Of a stretch of DNA of 64,000 nt, positions 33,855 through 44,072 are shown one piece after another. The first letter of the stretch is position 1; each line of letters starts with the position of its first letter. The position numbers and the translations under genes were made by a program. Source of the stretch: Puccinellia tenuiflora (taxonomy: Eukaryota > Streptophyta > Magnoliopsida > Poales > Poaceae). The stretch covers positions 439,908 to 503,907 of the forward strand of contig QRDG01001527.1 in the NCBI GenBank assembly GCA_012064385.1, read 5' to 3'. The notes below the pieces were generated by a model. The model ran no database searches. It had not been told where the DNA came from and was given only the letters and a program-made list of their open reading frames with translations.

Positions 33855-36115
33855 GAGCATCTCCAGTCGGGGCGCTAGTAAAGCGTTCGGATGAGCGCCC
33901 GGACGAGCTCTATTGGCGCCGTCCGGACGAGATGGCGCCTATTGGCATCATCTCTCCCTAGACGCGGCGCCCGCCTATTGGCATCGTCTCTCCCTAGACG
34001 CGGCGCCAATAGTTGTGGGCATCGCGTGGTATTTTTTGGTAAAAAATAATCAAATGAAAACATGCAACATTCAAAATACTCGGTTATGATCCAAAGTCTC
34101 GGCCACAGGCCATCAAAAGGGCGCAAAGTCTCGGCCATGATCCAAAGTCTCGGCCACAGGCCATCAAAACGGAGCAAAGTCCAGCACGGAGGAGAAGTTA
34201 GAGTCCCTCATCGTCGATGTCGCTGTAGGTGTCATCGCGACCGCCGTCCTGGCCTTGTGTGTCGTGGCAACCGTCCTGGCCCTGTGTGTCGTCGGTGCCG
34301 GCCTAGGTATCGTCGTCGTCGACCTCCTGGGTCTCGTCATCATCGGCCTCCATACGTGTAGCCATGTGTGGCACCTGCCCGAGCCCGAGTTCTCTCAAGA
34401 TGTTGGCGCAAAACATGTCGTGCGCCGCCTTGACCTGCGTGGTCATGTTTGACACGTCGGGCGGTCAACATCATGAAATCCTCCTTCCTCTTCAACATGA
34501 CGACTTTGGACTTGGTGAGCTAGAGCTTCATGTCGGCCTTCTGCAACAAGGCGTCCCAACCTTTGTCCAATTGTTAGCGCCTCAAGCTCGAGTTCGCCGA
34601 CACGTCGGCGAAGACCTTGTCGATGGATGCCGCGACCCATTCAGAGCCTGCCACGGCCGCCTTGGATTTCTTGGTCCCCATGGGTCGCCCCTCCGAGTTG
34701 GAAACATCGTCGACGTCGGTGCGGCCAACCCTCGTGAGTGTCTTCCGATGCGCCTTCCACTTCTCTAAATTTTGGAGTAACTTGAAGCAATGCATCAAGC
34801 CGAACTCCTTGTCCTTGTTGATCTCTCGATACAAGGTTAGCGCATCCATGATCTAGGAAAAAAAGGAGACGTCAATCCATGATTTAGGCGTGCCAACTCG
34901 AACTTGACATCGACGAGGACATGAACTTACTTGATCGCCATAGTTCTTCCACTCTTGTTTCTTTCGCGGATGTTCTTAAGACATCCATGAACTTTGTTGA
35001 CGATCTTTTGGATGGCGCGCCACCTATGCTTGATGGCACCTTGGTTGCGATAGATGTGCACCTTGTGGTAGTCCTTGGTGAACTTGCGCTCGTCGAACTC
35101 CGTCTTGATTCTCGTCCAATAGGCTTTGCTCGTTTGATTGGCGTCGGTGACCGCGTTGTCGGTCACCATCTTTCAAGATTCAACCAACCACTCGTTCCCA
35201 CAGACGACACGGTTCTTGCCGCGCTTCGTTCTCGGTTTCACCGTTGGCGTCTGGTTCACCCTCGGTGTCGTCCTCCTCTTCGTCGTATTCTTCTTCTCTG
35301 TCGTCGGTCTCGTCGTCGTCCTCTTGTCCTTCATGTGGGGCGTCGTCCATGATTATGGTGTGCATGTTGTCGATCCCCTATGCGCAGAAAAACCAATGCT
35401 CATCGTCTGCTCGTCTATGTATGTAGAACACAACATCCTAAAGTCCATACCTGGTCGCTGGTAAGAAAGTCGGGCGGCGTTCCGTCGACCACGTTGGGTG
35501 CGCCCGGGCCGAACAACAAGTTGTGTCCGACCTAGGTTTGGTAGTCGACGCCGATTGCGTCGGATGAACTTGAACCCCTCTGTAGGGTTAGCGACACCTC
35601 GTACGACTGGTTGAGGTCGAGGCCGGCGACGCCGTGCTTGATTGGGGAGACGACCGCGTTCGGGTTGAAGCCGCCTAGCTCGATGTCGTCGAGCTCGGGG
35701 GAGAAACTAGATCTGGGCGTGGAGGTGGCGCTTTATTGGTAGTACGACGAGTGCGACGGCAAGCTTCCACTCCTCGTACGGAGGACCGGTGCGACGATGC
35801 TTTCCTCGCTTGCTCCCATGGCGAATGCTTGGTTCAAGACGGCAAGGTCCGCCGCCGCCTTCTCCGTCGCCNCCTGGATCCGCCACTAGCGCCTAGAGTG
35901 TGTGACATATGAACCAGCCCGAGCCAGAAGAGCGTCCAAATCCTGTCCGACACCGTCGAGAGACCCCGTAAGATTAGGGGTGGCTTGGCTGTGCTAGAAA
36001 CGATTTGGACTGAAGAAAAGCTTTGAAGGGTGCCGTCCAATTTTCTCAGATTTTCGTGTCTCACACCCTAACGGATTTTTAGGGGCTCGTTTTAGAGGCC
36101 CCGATGAAGATGTTC
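33855..36115 (-). mobile_element. PIF/Harbinger element carrying ORF1 only (2261 bp)
   Basis: The left end GAGCATCTCCAGTCGGGGC and the right end, inverted, GAACATCTTCATCGGGGCC match with a few mismatches. TTA is duplicated at 33852-33854 and 36116-36118. The interior holds the Myb/NAM-associated ORF1 on the minus strand and no DDE domain. The termini differ from those of the 30422-32436 element, so they are separate families. One undetermined base lies at 35872. Confidence 0.8.
34574..35169 (-). pseudogene. PIF ORF1 (Myb-like, NAM-associated) protein
   Basis: Accessory DNA-binding partner of PIF transposases. The 35169-34927 segment has KAYWTRIKTEFDERKF, a Val/His-rich spacer and IKHRWRAIQKIVNKVHG, the Trp-bearing Myb/SANT repeat. 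The 34849-34574 segment has MDALTLYREINKDKEFGLMH, LEKWKAHRK and GRPMGTKKSKAA, the C-terminal NAM-associated region. They are in different frames 77 bp apart; GTAAGT and TTCCTAG at the edges would allow a short intron. An acidic stretch (35365-35180) lies upstream in another frame. The N-terminus is degenerate. Confidence 0.7.
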
Positions 36116-36118
36116 TTA

Positions 36119-36133
36119 TGTTCCAGAAAAAAA
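36119..36133. repeat. Left target-site duplication of the SINE-LINE unit
   Basis: TGTTCCAGAAAAAAA, repeated at 43889-43903. Confidence 0.85.
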
Positions 36134-36400
36134 GGGGAGTGAGCCTAGCTCAACTGGTTGGGGGAGTGGATGTACAAGCCCAGCATCTGAGTTCAAATCC
36201 TCACGGAAGCGAATTTAGGTTCCTATTTATTCTTAAGGACCAGTCTTTCCTGGTACTCATGTATTTATCCTTGAGGACCAGGCTTGGTGTCTAACCAAGA
36301 TTAAAAATCCTGGGACTCATGCTTAATGGCTGTGTGCATCCCTAGTTGGTGCAGAGGCCGGGGAAGTGAAATTCTCCCCCAAAAAGTTTAGGAACACAAA
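36134..36400 (+). mobile_element. tRNA-derived SINE
   Basis: Has RNA polymerase III promoter boxes in tRNA arrangement: A box TAGCTCAACTGG (36146-36157) and B box GTTCAAATCC (36191-36200), 33 bases apart. The body has two related GGACCAG...ACTCATG segments. The tail GGCTGTGTGCATC...GCAGAGGCCGG (36328-36361) resembles the 3' end of the following LINE. An A9 tract follows at about 36412-36420. Confidence 0.75.
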
Positions 36401-36432
36401 TTCCGCCATAAAAAAAAACAAAAGATAGCTCC

Positions 36433-39400
36433 ATGGGGGAAAGACGACCGCGTCCGAGGTCGCACCGACGGCTGACCTTGGCTCCCGGCGCCTTGTCGCC
36501 GGAGTCCGTTACGTCGACGGGGTCGCGGTTCTCGGCCCTAGGTGGGCTGGGGGAGGAGGATCTGGCTGCGGAGGCTCTCGCCATCAGCGTCGCGTCGGAG
36601 GTGTTCGTGGAGGACCGGGAGGTCTCCCGCACCGACGTTCGACGCCCGGTTCGGACGGAGTCCGACCTCGCACGAGAATTCTGGACGTATGTCGACTCTC
36701 CGGCGGAGTCATCTAGGTTTTGGGAGGTCGGGTCATCGGAAGGCGGCGCCGGCGTTCAAGGTAAGTCGATCTTTGGTTGCAGGTCCTTGGAGAAAGACGA
36801 GGCGGATGCGCGGGCGCGGGACTGCTCCTGGTCACCGCCGTCTGGGCGGCCTCGATCGGCCCCGGCGGAGAGGCAGCCGACGGGCGGCGGAGGTCAAGGT
36901 CGAGTCCTACGGCGGCCGGTGGTGCGCTTGGGGTGGCGTGGTCCTCTTCCTCGCCCTCGGATCACGCCGCCTCCATGCCTCGGCGATTTCTTCCCGGCGG
37001 ACCTGTTTGCAGCGGAGGAGGTGGTTGATCGGGAGCTCGCCGGCCGGGAGCCCGTCGCTGCCGTTATCGAGGCGGGATTTTCGGATCGCGTCGATCACGA
37101 TCTGGTGCATGGGCGTGGGCTAGGTGGGGCTTCTTCTGTCGGTCCCTGGGCCCACCTGGGCCGCCGCTTCAAGGGAGTACGATCGAACCTGGGGTTTAGC
37201 CCTAGTCCGATCGATACTCGCGTCCCTCTCCGCGCCTCGCCTCCCGTCTGCGCCACCGATCGTCTTCCTTCGGAATCCGCCGGCGTCGCGTCTCCGCCAT
37301 CTCTCCGGCAATTGGCAGCCCGGGACCGTCAAGCCCTCCTGTGCGCATCTTGGGACGATCGTTCGCGGAGGTTGTCGCCGCTCCGTCCGCCATCATGGCG
37401 GGTCAGCCGCCGCGGGGGGGTGGGAGGTTGCCGCCGACCGCTACCGTGCCTACTGGGGCTGGGGCTGGAGGGCCTTGCTCTGTCGCTCCGGTTGGTGCCG
37501 TCGCGGGAGGTCGACCTGTGGCTGGCCGCCGGGATGCCTCGGGACCCCCGGCCTGGGCTCCCAGGCAGCAGGCTCCGCCGGTTCCTGCTCCGGTGCCGCT
37601 GCCTCTGGGCCGTGGTGGGCAGGTCACGGCGGGGATCCAGCGTCCTCGAGCGCCGGCGCATCAGCCCCGTGGTCCGGCGCAGGGTCAGGGTCAGAAGAGG
37701 AAGAAGCAAGGTACAGCGGGACCTGGCGCTGTGGAACCTCGACAGGTACCTCCCCAAGCCGTAGCGCCTGTGGTTGTGCCGGTGCCGCAGCAGCCTGTGG
37801 TGGCTCCGGTGCAACCGGTGGAGGGTACCGTTGCGGCTCCGGTGCAGAAAAAGGTCAAAGTTTACTGTTGGAAGTGCAAGTCGAAGAAGCATGCGTCTAA
37901 GGATTGTACGGTGCAGCACTATTGCTATGTGTGTGACAATGCGAAGCATCCCACGGCTAAGTGTCCTACTTTGAAGCTGCCGAGGCCTACTACCTTTGTG
38001 TCCGGTTTTGGGGATGAAGATCTTATGTTCACTCAGTTTCCGGATAGCGTGTATAAGGAGCAGCCGTCCTCCCACTCTGTTCCTACTGCTTGTGTTGAGG
38101 TGCATGGTGACGCCGTTTCTGCGGCAACTGTAGAGGCACAGGTAGCTCGCATTTGCCCGGTCGCTGCGTGGAAGTGGGAGGCTTTACCATACGGTGCTAG
38201 TTCTTTTCTGCTGGGCTTCCCGTCGTTGGAGGACTTACAGAGGGTGGATGGTCTCGAGCTGGGGGTTCCAAGGCAGGCTGCCAAGCTGGTCTTTGGTCAG
38301 TGGACACCCGAGGTGATTCCGCACAAGATGGAGCTGCACCAGGTTTGGGTCCATGTTACCGGTGTTCCGTATCCGCTGCGGCATTTCTTGGGTTTGTGGG
38401 CTGTTGGTACTCTTATTGGGACTACTATTGATGTCGATCTTCTTGCACTTCATCGCCGAGGTATTGTCCGCATTCTTGTGGGTATGGCTTCGGCAAACTG
38501 CTTCAAGAAGAGGGATGAATTTGGTCCGTATATTAAGGCGGATGGTGTCCTAAGGCTAAAGGGGTACGACTTCACTTTTCGGCCGGAGCCAGCTGATTTT
38601 GTTTCGGAGGCAGACTTTGTGCCTATGATTTGGACCCGTTCTGATGCTGACGATCTCTCTGATAAGGGGCTGGGTGGCGGCTCGAGTTTTGGCCAGGACT
38701 CGGGCGACATTCCTCCTTCTCAGGTGGATGGAGATACAGAGATGACCATCGCACCGGGCTCTGGGGCTGTGGGTGGCACCAGTTTGGCAGCTGCTGTACA
38801 GACTCTTCTCATTGGTAGAGCTGTTACACCTATCAACCCGAGATCCCGGACTTTGAGTGGTCGATCGCCTTCCCCGTCTACAGCACCATCCGGGGGGGGG
38901 GGGGGGGGGGTGCGTCGGCGATGGTGAGTCGCTCTGCTTCTCAGGCCGCCGAGGGTGGGTCGTTGAGGCTGGTTGTTACGCCAGCCTTCCCTCCTTCTCC
39001 GACACTTGGGGGAGGCCGGTGCTCCTTGCCGCCCACCAGTGGGGTGCTGGCGACCCCGGTTAGCCAGCCCACCCCGTCTACATCGCCTTCCCCGTCTACG
39101 CCAGCATCCGGGGGGGGGGGTGCGTCGGCGATGGTGACTCGCCCTGCTTCACCGTCCGCCGGGGGTGCGTCGGCCTCCACTCCTCCACCGACTTTTGGGG
39201 GAGGCCGGTGCTCCTTGCCACTCGCCAGGGGGGAGCCTGTGACCCCGGTCAGCCAGCCCGCCCCGTCGACCCCAGCCTCCGGGGGGTGTGCAGTCGGCTG
39301 AGGGCCGCCTCTCCTCCCTTATGGTCGGGGGGGGGGACCGCTGGACTTGGCCGCGCCAAGTTCCCCTCCTTCCGCGGCTGCCGGGGGAGGCCGTTGCGGC

Positions 39401-40086
39401 TCTCCTTTGGCCGGGGGGACGCCGGCTTCGCGGTTCTCTTCGCCCACCCCATCTACTACAGCATCCGGGGGGAGGAGACGGCTACGCCTGGGGCTGGTCC
39501 GCTGGCCATGTTGGGGGTTGCTATGGCGACCGAACCCTCAAGTATGGTTAAGCCGGCCATGGTACAGCCCCCGACCCCGGCTCCACTGCGCCGCAGCAGC
39601 CGCCATGTTGTGGCAGCGGATGGTTCTGTTGCTACGGACGAGGACTCTCTCGCCAAGGCGATGCGGCGGAAAGCGCTGCTGAATGGACAGCTTACTCCGG
39701 GTACGTCTTCAAAGTCCAAGTCTTTTCTATCACTTTCTACACATCAGTTATCGTCTAGGCTTCATAAAGTTGGCGTTACCATGGGAAGGGATGAGAAGGA
39801 GGTGGTGGTTTCGGCCAATGCTCTAAGGCATATGGAGTTTGACCGAGTAAAGGTTTATCCTATTGCGACGAGTAAGCCGGCGGCTCCCCCTTTAGATGAG
39901 GATGAGGCGACTGACAATGTCGATGGTCAGCTTCTATCTCATCTAGTTGGGGAGTTGTCTGAGGTGGACTTAGATGGGTCAGGGATAGGGTCTATTTATG
40001 ATCTGCAAGCCTCTGGTCGTAAATCTAAGAACACCTCCGGAAAAAGGAACAACAAAGGTCGAAAATCTCCAAGAGTTTCCCGATGA
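36433..40086 (+). pseudogene. LINE ORF1 (RNA-binding gag-like protein), frameshifted
   Basis: Nucleic-acid chaperone of plant L1 elements. The first frame (36433-37764) begins MGERRPRPRSHRR and is Arg/Pro-rich. The main frame (37341-38927) carries GRSFAEVVA, a Pro/Gln/Val-rich linker, two CX2CX4HX4C knuckles (CWKCKSKKHASKDC, CYVCDNAKHPTAKC; 37867-37971), and the domain after them (LLGFPSLEDLQRV, VWVHVTGVPYPLRHF). It breaks at a G19 run, and a third frame (39208-40086) gives the basic C-terminus (TSGKRNNKGRKSPRVSR). Order and motifs are those of plant LINE ORF1; at least two shifts make it non-functional as it stands, unless the G-runs are mis-assembled. The stop overlaps the ORF2 start as ATGA. 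Confidence 0.8.
38875..39300. repeat. Tandem repeats with long G-runs in LINE ORF1
   Basis: About two units of 190-220 bp share CCGTCTAC..CATCCGG, a G-run, TGCGTCGGCGATGGTGA and GGGGGAGGCCGGTGCTCCTT. G19 at 38892-38910 and G11 at 39110-39120 differ in length. More degenerate repeats continue to about 39470. Confidence 0.85.
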
Positions 40087-43000
40087 ATGGCATGTTTATG
40101 AATAGCAGAGGTCTCAGTGACTTGGCTAAACATTTACATATAGCACAGTGCATCCAAGATCATAACTTGGACTTTGTGGCCATTTCGGAAACGGGTAGAC
40201 GAGACTTTCCAGCGAGTGTCCTTAACCGTCTATCTGGCGGCTTGGACTTCCATTGGTTCTCTCGCCCACCTCGAGGGAGGTCTGGGGGCATACTACTAGG
40301 CATTAATTCAAACTCTATGAAAGTGTTAGCAGTTTCGGATGCGGATTTTCATATAAGTTTCATGTCCGGAACAAAGCTGATAATTTCATATGGAGTTTGG
40401 TCGCTGTGTATGGAGCTGCTCAAGAGGAATACAAGGCGGCTTTTCTCCATGAATTGGTTAATCTAGCTAAAAATGACCCATATCCTATTCTTATAGGAGG
40501 GGACTTTAATATGCTTAGATTCCGGCACGAGAAAAGCAGAGGTCGATTCGATGGTCATTGGCCTTTTCTTTTCAATGCAGTCATTGACAGCTTGGATTTG
40601 AGAGAGGTCCATATGACAGGTAGACAGTTTACTTGGGCAAACAGTCTGACAGAGCCGACATACGAAAAACTAGATCGTGTGCTGATGGACACCGAATGGG
40701 AGTCGAAATATCCCATGGTGTCTGTACGCGCCCTAGAACGTATCGAGGCTCTATCGGATCATGCCCTGATAGTTTTGACCGCTGGTCTTCCGAAACCAAA
40801 TGGTAAACCACAATTCAAATTTGAATTGGGATGGTTGACCCGTGACGGGTTCGCAGAGATGGTGAAACATATCTGGGATCAACCGATTGGAGGTGCTTCT
40901 CCTATACAGAGGTGGAATAATAAGTTGCGGAATTTACGCACACACCTTAGGGGTTGGGCGCGCCATACATCCGGTCTGCTTAAAAAAGAAAAAGCTCGTC
41001 TTGCCGCCATTATTGATGAACTCGAAGCGATCGTGGAAAGTCAGCCGCTAACAACACAAGAGATTGAACTCAAGAATCAATCGAATGCGTCGTTAGCGAA
41101 ACTGTTACGCGAAGAGGAAATCAAATGGTATCAGCGGTCTAAGGCTAAGTTCATTCTTCAAGGTGATTCGAATACAAGGTACTTCCATAATGTAGCCAAT
41201 GGCAGGCATAGGAAGAAGCTTATTTATTCACTTTATCAAGAAGACGGCCTAGTGGAAGGACAAGAAGAGCTAAAGAGGTATATAACTAGATATTACAAAG
41301 GCTTATTCGGGGCGCCAGAGGAGGGTAACCTTTCTCTTTACGAATCTCGGACAGATGACATACCTCAAGTTTCGGATGATGAGAATGCTTTTCTTACCGC
41401 ACCTTTTACTAAAGAAGAGGTGAGAAAAACAGTCTTTCAAATGGAACATAACAAGGCTCCAGGTCCAGATGGATTCCCAGCTGAGTTTTCTCAAAACTTC
41501 TGGGATATTATCAAACCTGAACTGCTTGTTATGTTTAATACTTTGCATGAGGGGCAGCTTGAGCTTTTTCAGCTAAACTTTGGTGAAATAATTTTGTTGC
41601 CAAAAATTAAGGATGCGGAAAGGATTCAGCAGTATAGACCTATATGTCTCCTTAATGTCAGCTTCAAAATTTTCACTAAAGTGGCAACCATTCGATTGAA
41701 CACGGTCGCGGATCATGTCGTGAGACCTACACAAACTGCGTTTATGCAAGGGAGGAATATCCTCGATGGTGTAGTCATACTACATGAGACGGTACATGAG
41801 ATGCACCGAAAGAAATTGAATGGGGTGATATTTAAAATTGACTTCGAAAAGGCCTACGACAAGGTTAATTGGGAGTTTCTCCAACATACTTTGCGCATGA
41901 AAGGTTTTCGGAGAAATGGTGTACTTGGGTCCGCAACTTTGTTACTGGAGGTAGTGTGGCCATTCGAGTGAATGACGATACTGGTCATTACTTCCAAACA
42001 AAGAAGGGTCTAAGGCAAGGTGACCCGCTTTCGCCGATACTATTTAACATAGTGGCGGATATGTTAGCGGTCATGATTGGACAGATTGAAGGAGTCATAC
42101 CACACTTGGTTGATGGTGGCTTATCTATTCTCCAATATGCGGACGACACAATTCTTTTTATGGAACATGATCTGGATAAAGCTTTGAACATGAAGTTAAT
42201 ACTATCAGCTTTCGAGCAATTATCAGGTTTAAAAATTAATTTCCATAAGAGTGAGTTGTTTTGTTTTGGCGAAGCCCAGGATTTTGCGACTCAATATGCT
42301 GAATTGTTTGGCTGTGAACAAGGTCAGTTTCCGATTAGGTATCTTGGTATACCTATTCATTATAGGAGATTGACTAATTCTGAATGGAAGCATGTTAAGG
42401 AGCGCTTTGAAGCAAGATTGGCCAGTTAGAGAGGCAAATTGGTATTTTTAGGTGGGAGATTGGTACTCATAAATTCAGTACTTAGTAATATGGTGTTGTA
42501 TATGATATCATTTTTTCAGTTGCCTAAAGGAGTATTAAAGAAAATAGATTATTTTCGTTCAAGATTCTTTTGCCAAGGGGATAGTGAGAAAAAGAAATAT
42601 AGATTGGCACGGTGGGATGTGGTTTGCCGACCTAAAGATCAAGGTGGACTTGGCATCCATGATCTACAGGTTAAGAATTCAGCCCTTCTAGGGAAATGGC
42701 TTTATAAGCTTCTCTCGGAAGAAGGGACTTGGCAAACACTTCTGCGACGCAAATACGTCGGTTCAAAAGCATTGTCACAAGTGGTATGAAAACCAGATGA
42801 TTCGCACTTTTGGGCCGGCCTCATGGCAACGAAGAAATTTTTCTTCCACTTTGTAAAATTCGCTATTCGTGATGGGTCGGAGATTAGATTCTGGGAGGAT
42901 CAATGGCCTGGTAATGCCCCTCTAAAGGATCAATATCCAGCTCTATACAATAGTGTTTGTCATAAGAGTGAGACACTAGCTGAGACTATGCGGACTTCTC

Positions 43001-43673
43001 CTCCAATGTGACGTTCAGGCGAGATTTAACCGGAACCAGACTTGCAGCATGGGACGCTATTTTAGAGCGATTAACCATGATTCAGCTCTCAACGGGGTCA
43101 GATGTTTTTCGATGGAATCTGAATGAGAACGGTCGTTTCTCAGTGGATTCCATGTACAGAGCATTCATCCAAAGTGACGTGCCGATGGTTAAGTGTGAGA
43201 AACTCTAAAAGATGAAAATACCATTAAAGATAAAAAATTTCTCATGGTATGCTCGTCGAAGAGTTATTCTCACAAAGGATAACCTTGTTAAGCGTAATTG
43301 GAAAGGAAGTACGAAGTGTGCCTTTTATCTTCATGATGAGACAATTAAGCACATTTTCTTCGAATGTAAGATTGCGCGTTCTATATGGTCAACTATCTAA
43401 ATGGTTTCTAATTTGCATCCTCCTAAATCAGTTGCGAATATTTTCGAAAACTGGTTGCATGGAATTGATCACAAGTTTAGAACCATAATAAGGGTGGGAG
43501 CGATAGCTGTTGTCTGGTCGCTTTGGCTTTGTAGGAATGACAAGGTTTTTAATGATAAAAATGTTTCTCTCTTGCATGTAATGTACCGGTGCACAAGTTT
43601 GCTCCGTTCGTGGTCCATGTTACAACGCGGGGAGTTTCGAGACCTCTTTATGGAGGTTTCTGCGCGACTATAG
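40083..43673 (+). pseudogene. LINE ORF2: endonuclease and reverse transcriptase
   Basis: Nicks target DNA and reverse-transcribes at the nick. The endonuclease is split by a shift near 40390; visible motifs are NLDFVAISETGR, GGDFNMLR, LDRVLMD and SDHALIVL. The reverse transcriptase has APGPDGFPAEF, IQQYRPICLLNVSFKIF, IFKIDFEKAYDKVNW, a one-base loss near 41905, then GLRQGDPLSPILFN and the catalytic YADDTILF (about 42140-42163). Downstream are RLARWDVVCRPKDQGGLGIH, the C-terminal FRWNLNENGRFSV and KCAFYLHDETIKHIFFECK. In-frame stops at 42429, 42789, 43208 and 43400 mostly look like decayed Trp or Gln codons. Dead but fairly recent. Confidence 0.9.
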
Positions 43674-43888
43674 ACTACAGCGACGAACATTTTTACTCAA
43701 CATGGATGGCGTAATGATCTTCGCATCGGACCATCACCATAGGCGTAGTGCACGATCTCATGATTTGTAACGAGCCCTCTGTTTTTAGCTCTTTATTTGT
43801 GATTGTCGGCTGTGTGCATCTTTGTTACGCAGAGCCCGGATGTAATGGTTAAACCTTTTAAATAATAAAACTCTTTATTAAAAAAAAT

Positions 43889-43903
43889 TGTTCCAGAAAA
43901 AAA
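43889..43903. repeat. Right target-site duplication of the SINE-LINE unit
   Basis: TGTTCCAGAAAAAAA plus two extra A; pairs with 36119-36133. Confidence 0.85.
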
Positions 43904-43905
43904 AA

Positions 43906-44072
43906 GTACAGATCCGATCGCCGTCGCCTCCACACCACTGCCAAATTCCGTTTTTCTGGAGACAAAAATCGAAATCAAAAGCTCCGCTGCCTTGTGCAGT
44001 TGCTCCTCCCATGCCTCGTCTTCCCTCGGCTATGTCCCCCTTCTTCCACGCCACTGCCAAGTAGGGTCCACC
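43906..44072 (+). promoter_or_regulatory. Leader/5' region of the Rab3GAP gene
   Basis: About 170 bp between the LINE target duplication and the start codon, C-rich with CTCC and CCTC words like a plant 5' UTR. No TATA box was seen. Any promoter must be here, in the LINE 3' end, or lost. Confidence 0.45.

Larger units (their letters stand above)
36134..43888 (+). mobile_element. L1-type LINE with SINE at its 5' side, one shared target duplication
   Basis: The whole 7.75-kb interval is bounded by TGTTCCAGAAAAAAA on both sides and ends in a short A-run (43879-43887) after AATAATAAAACTCTTTATT. The LINE proper begins near 36422, just after the SINE's A-tract, with a GC-rich leader, ORF1 (zinc knuckles) and ORF2 (endonuclease, reverse transcriptase, C-terminal zinc-finger region). 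Several frameshifts and in-frame stops show it is dead. Either the LINE landed in the SINE's A-tail, or the two moved together. Confidence 0.85.

Noticed and set aside
37124..37900. 258-codon plus-strand frame rich in Gly/Ser/Ala
   Set aside because: Alternative frame over LINE ORF1; the zinc knuckles are in the overlapping frame.
37329..38105. 258-codon minus-strand frame
   Set aside because: Antisense shadow of LINE ORF1, Arg/His/Leu-rich from high GC.
43992..44072. Longer Rab3GAP N-terminus by upstream in-frame extension
   Set aside because: The upstream codons look like 5' UTR, and the peptide MHQLPPPPPPPAP followed by VSRARTAIHSAAARAE fits the family start better.
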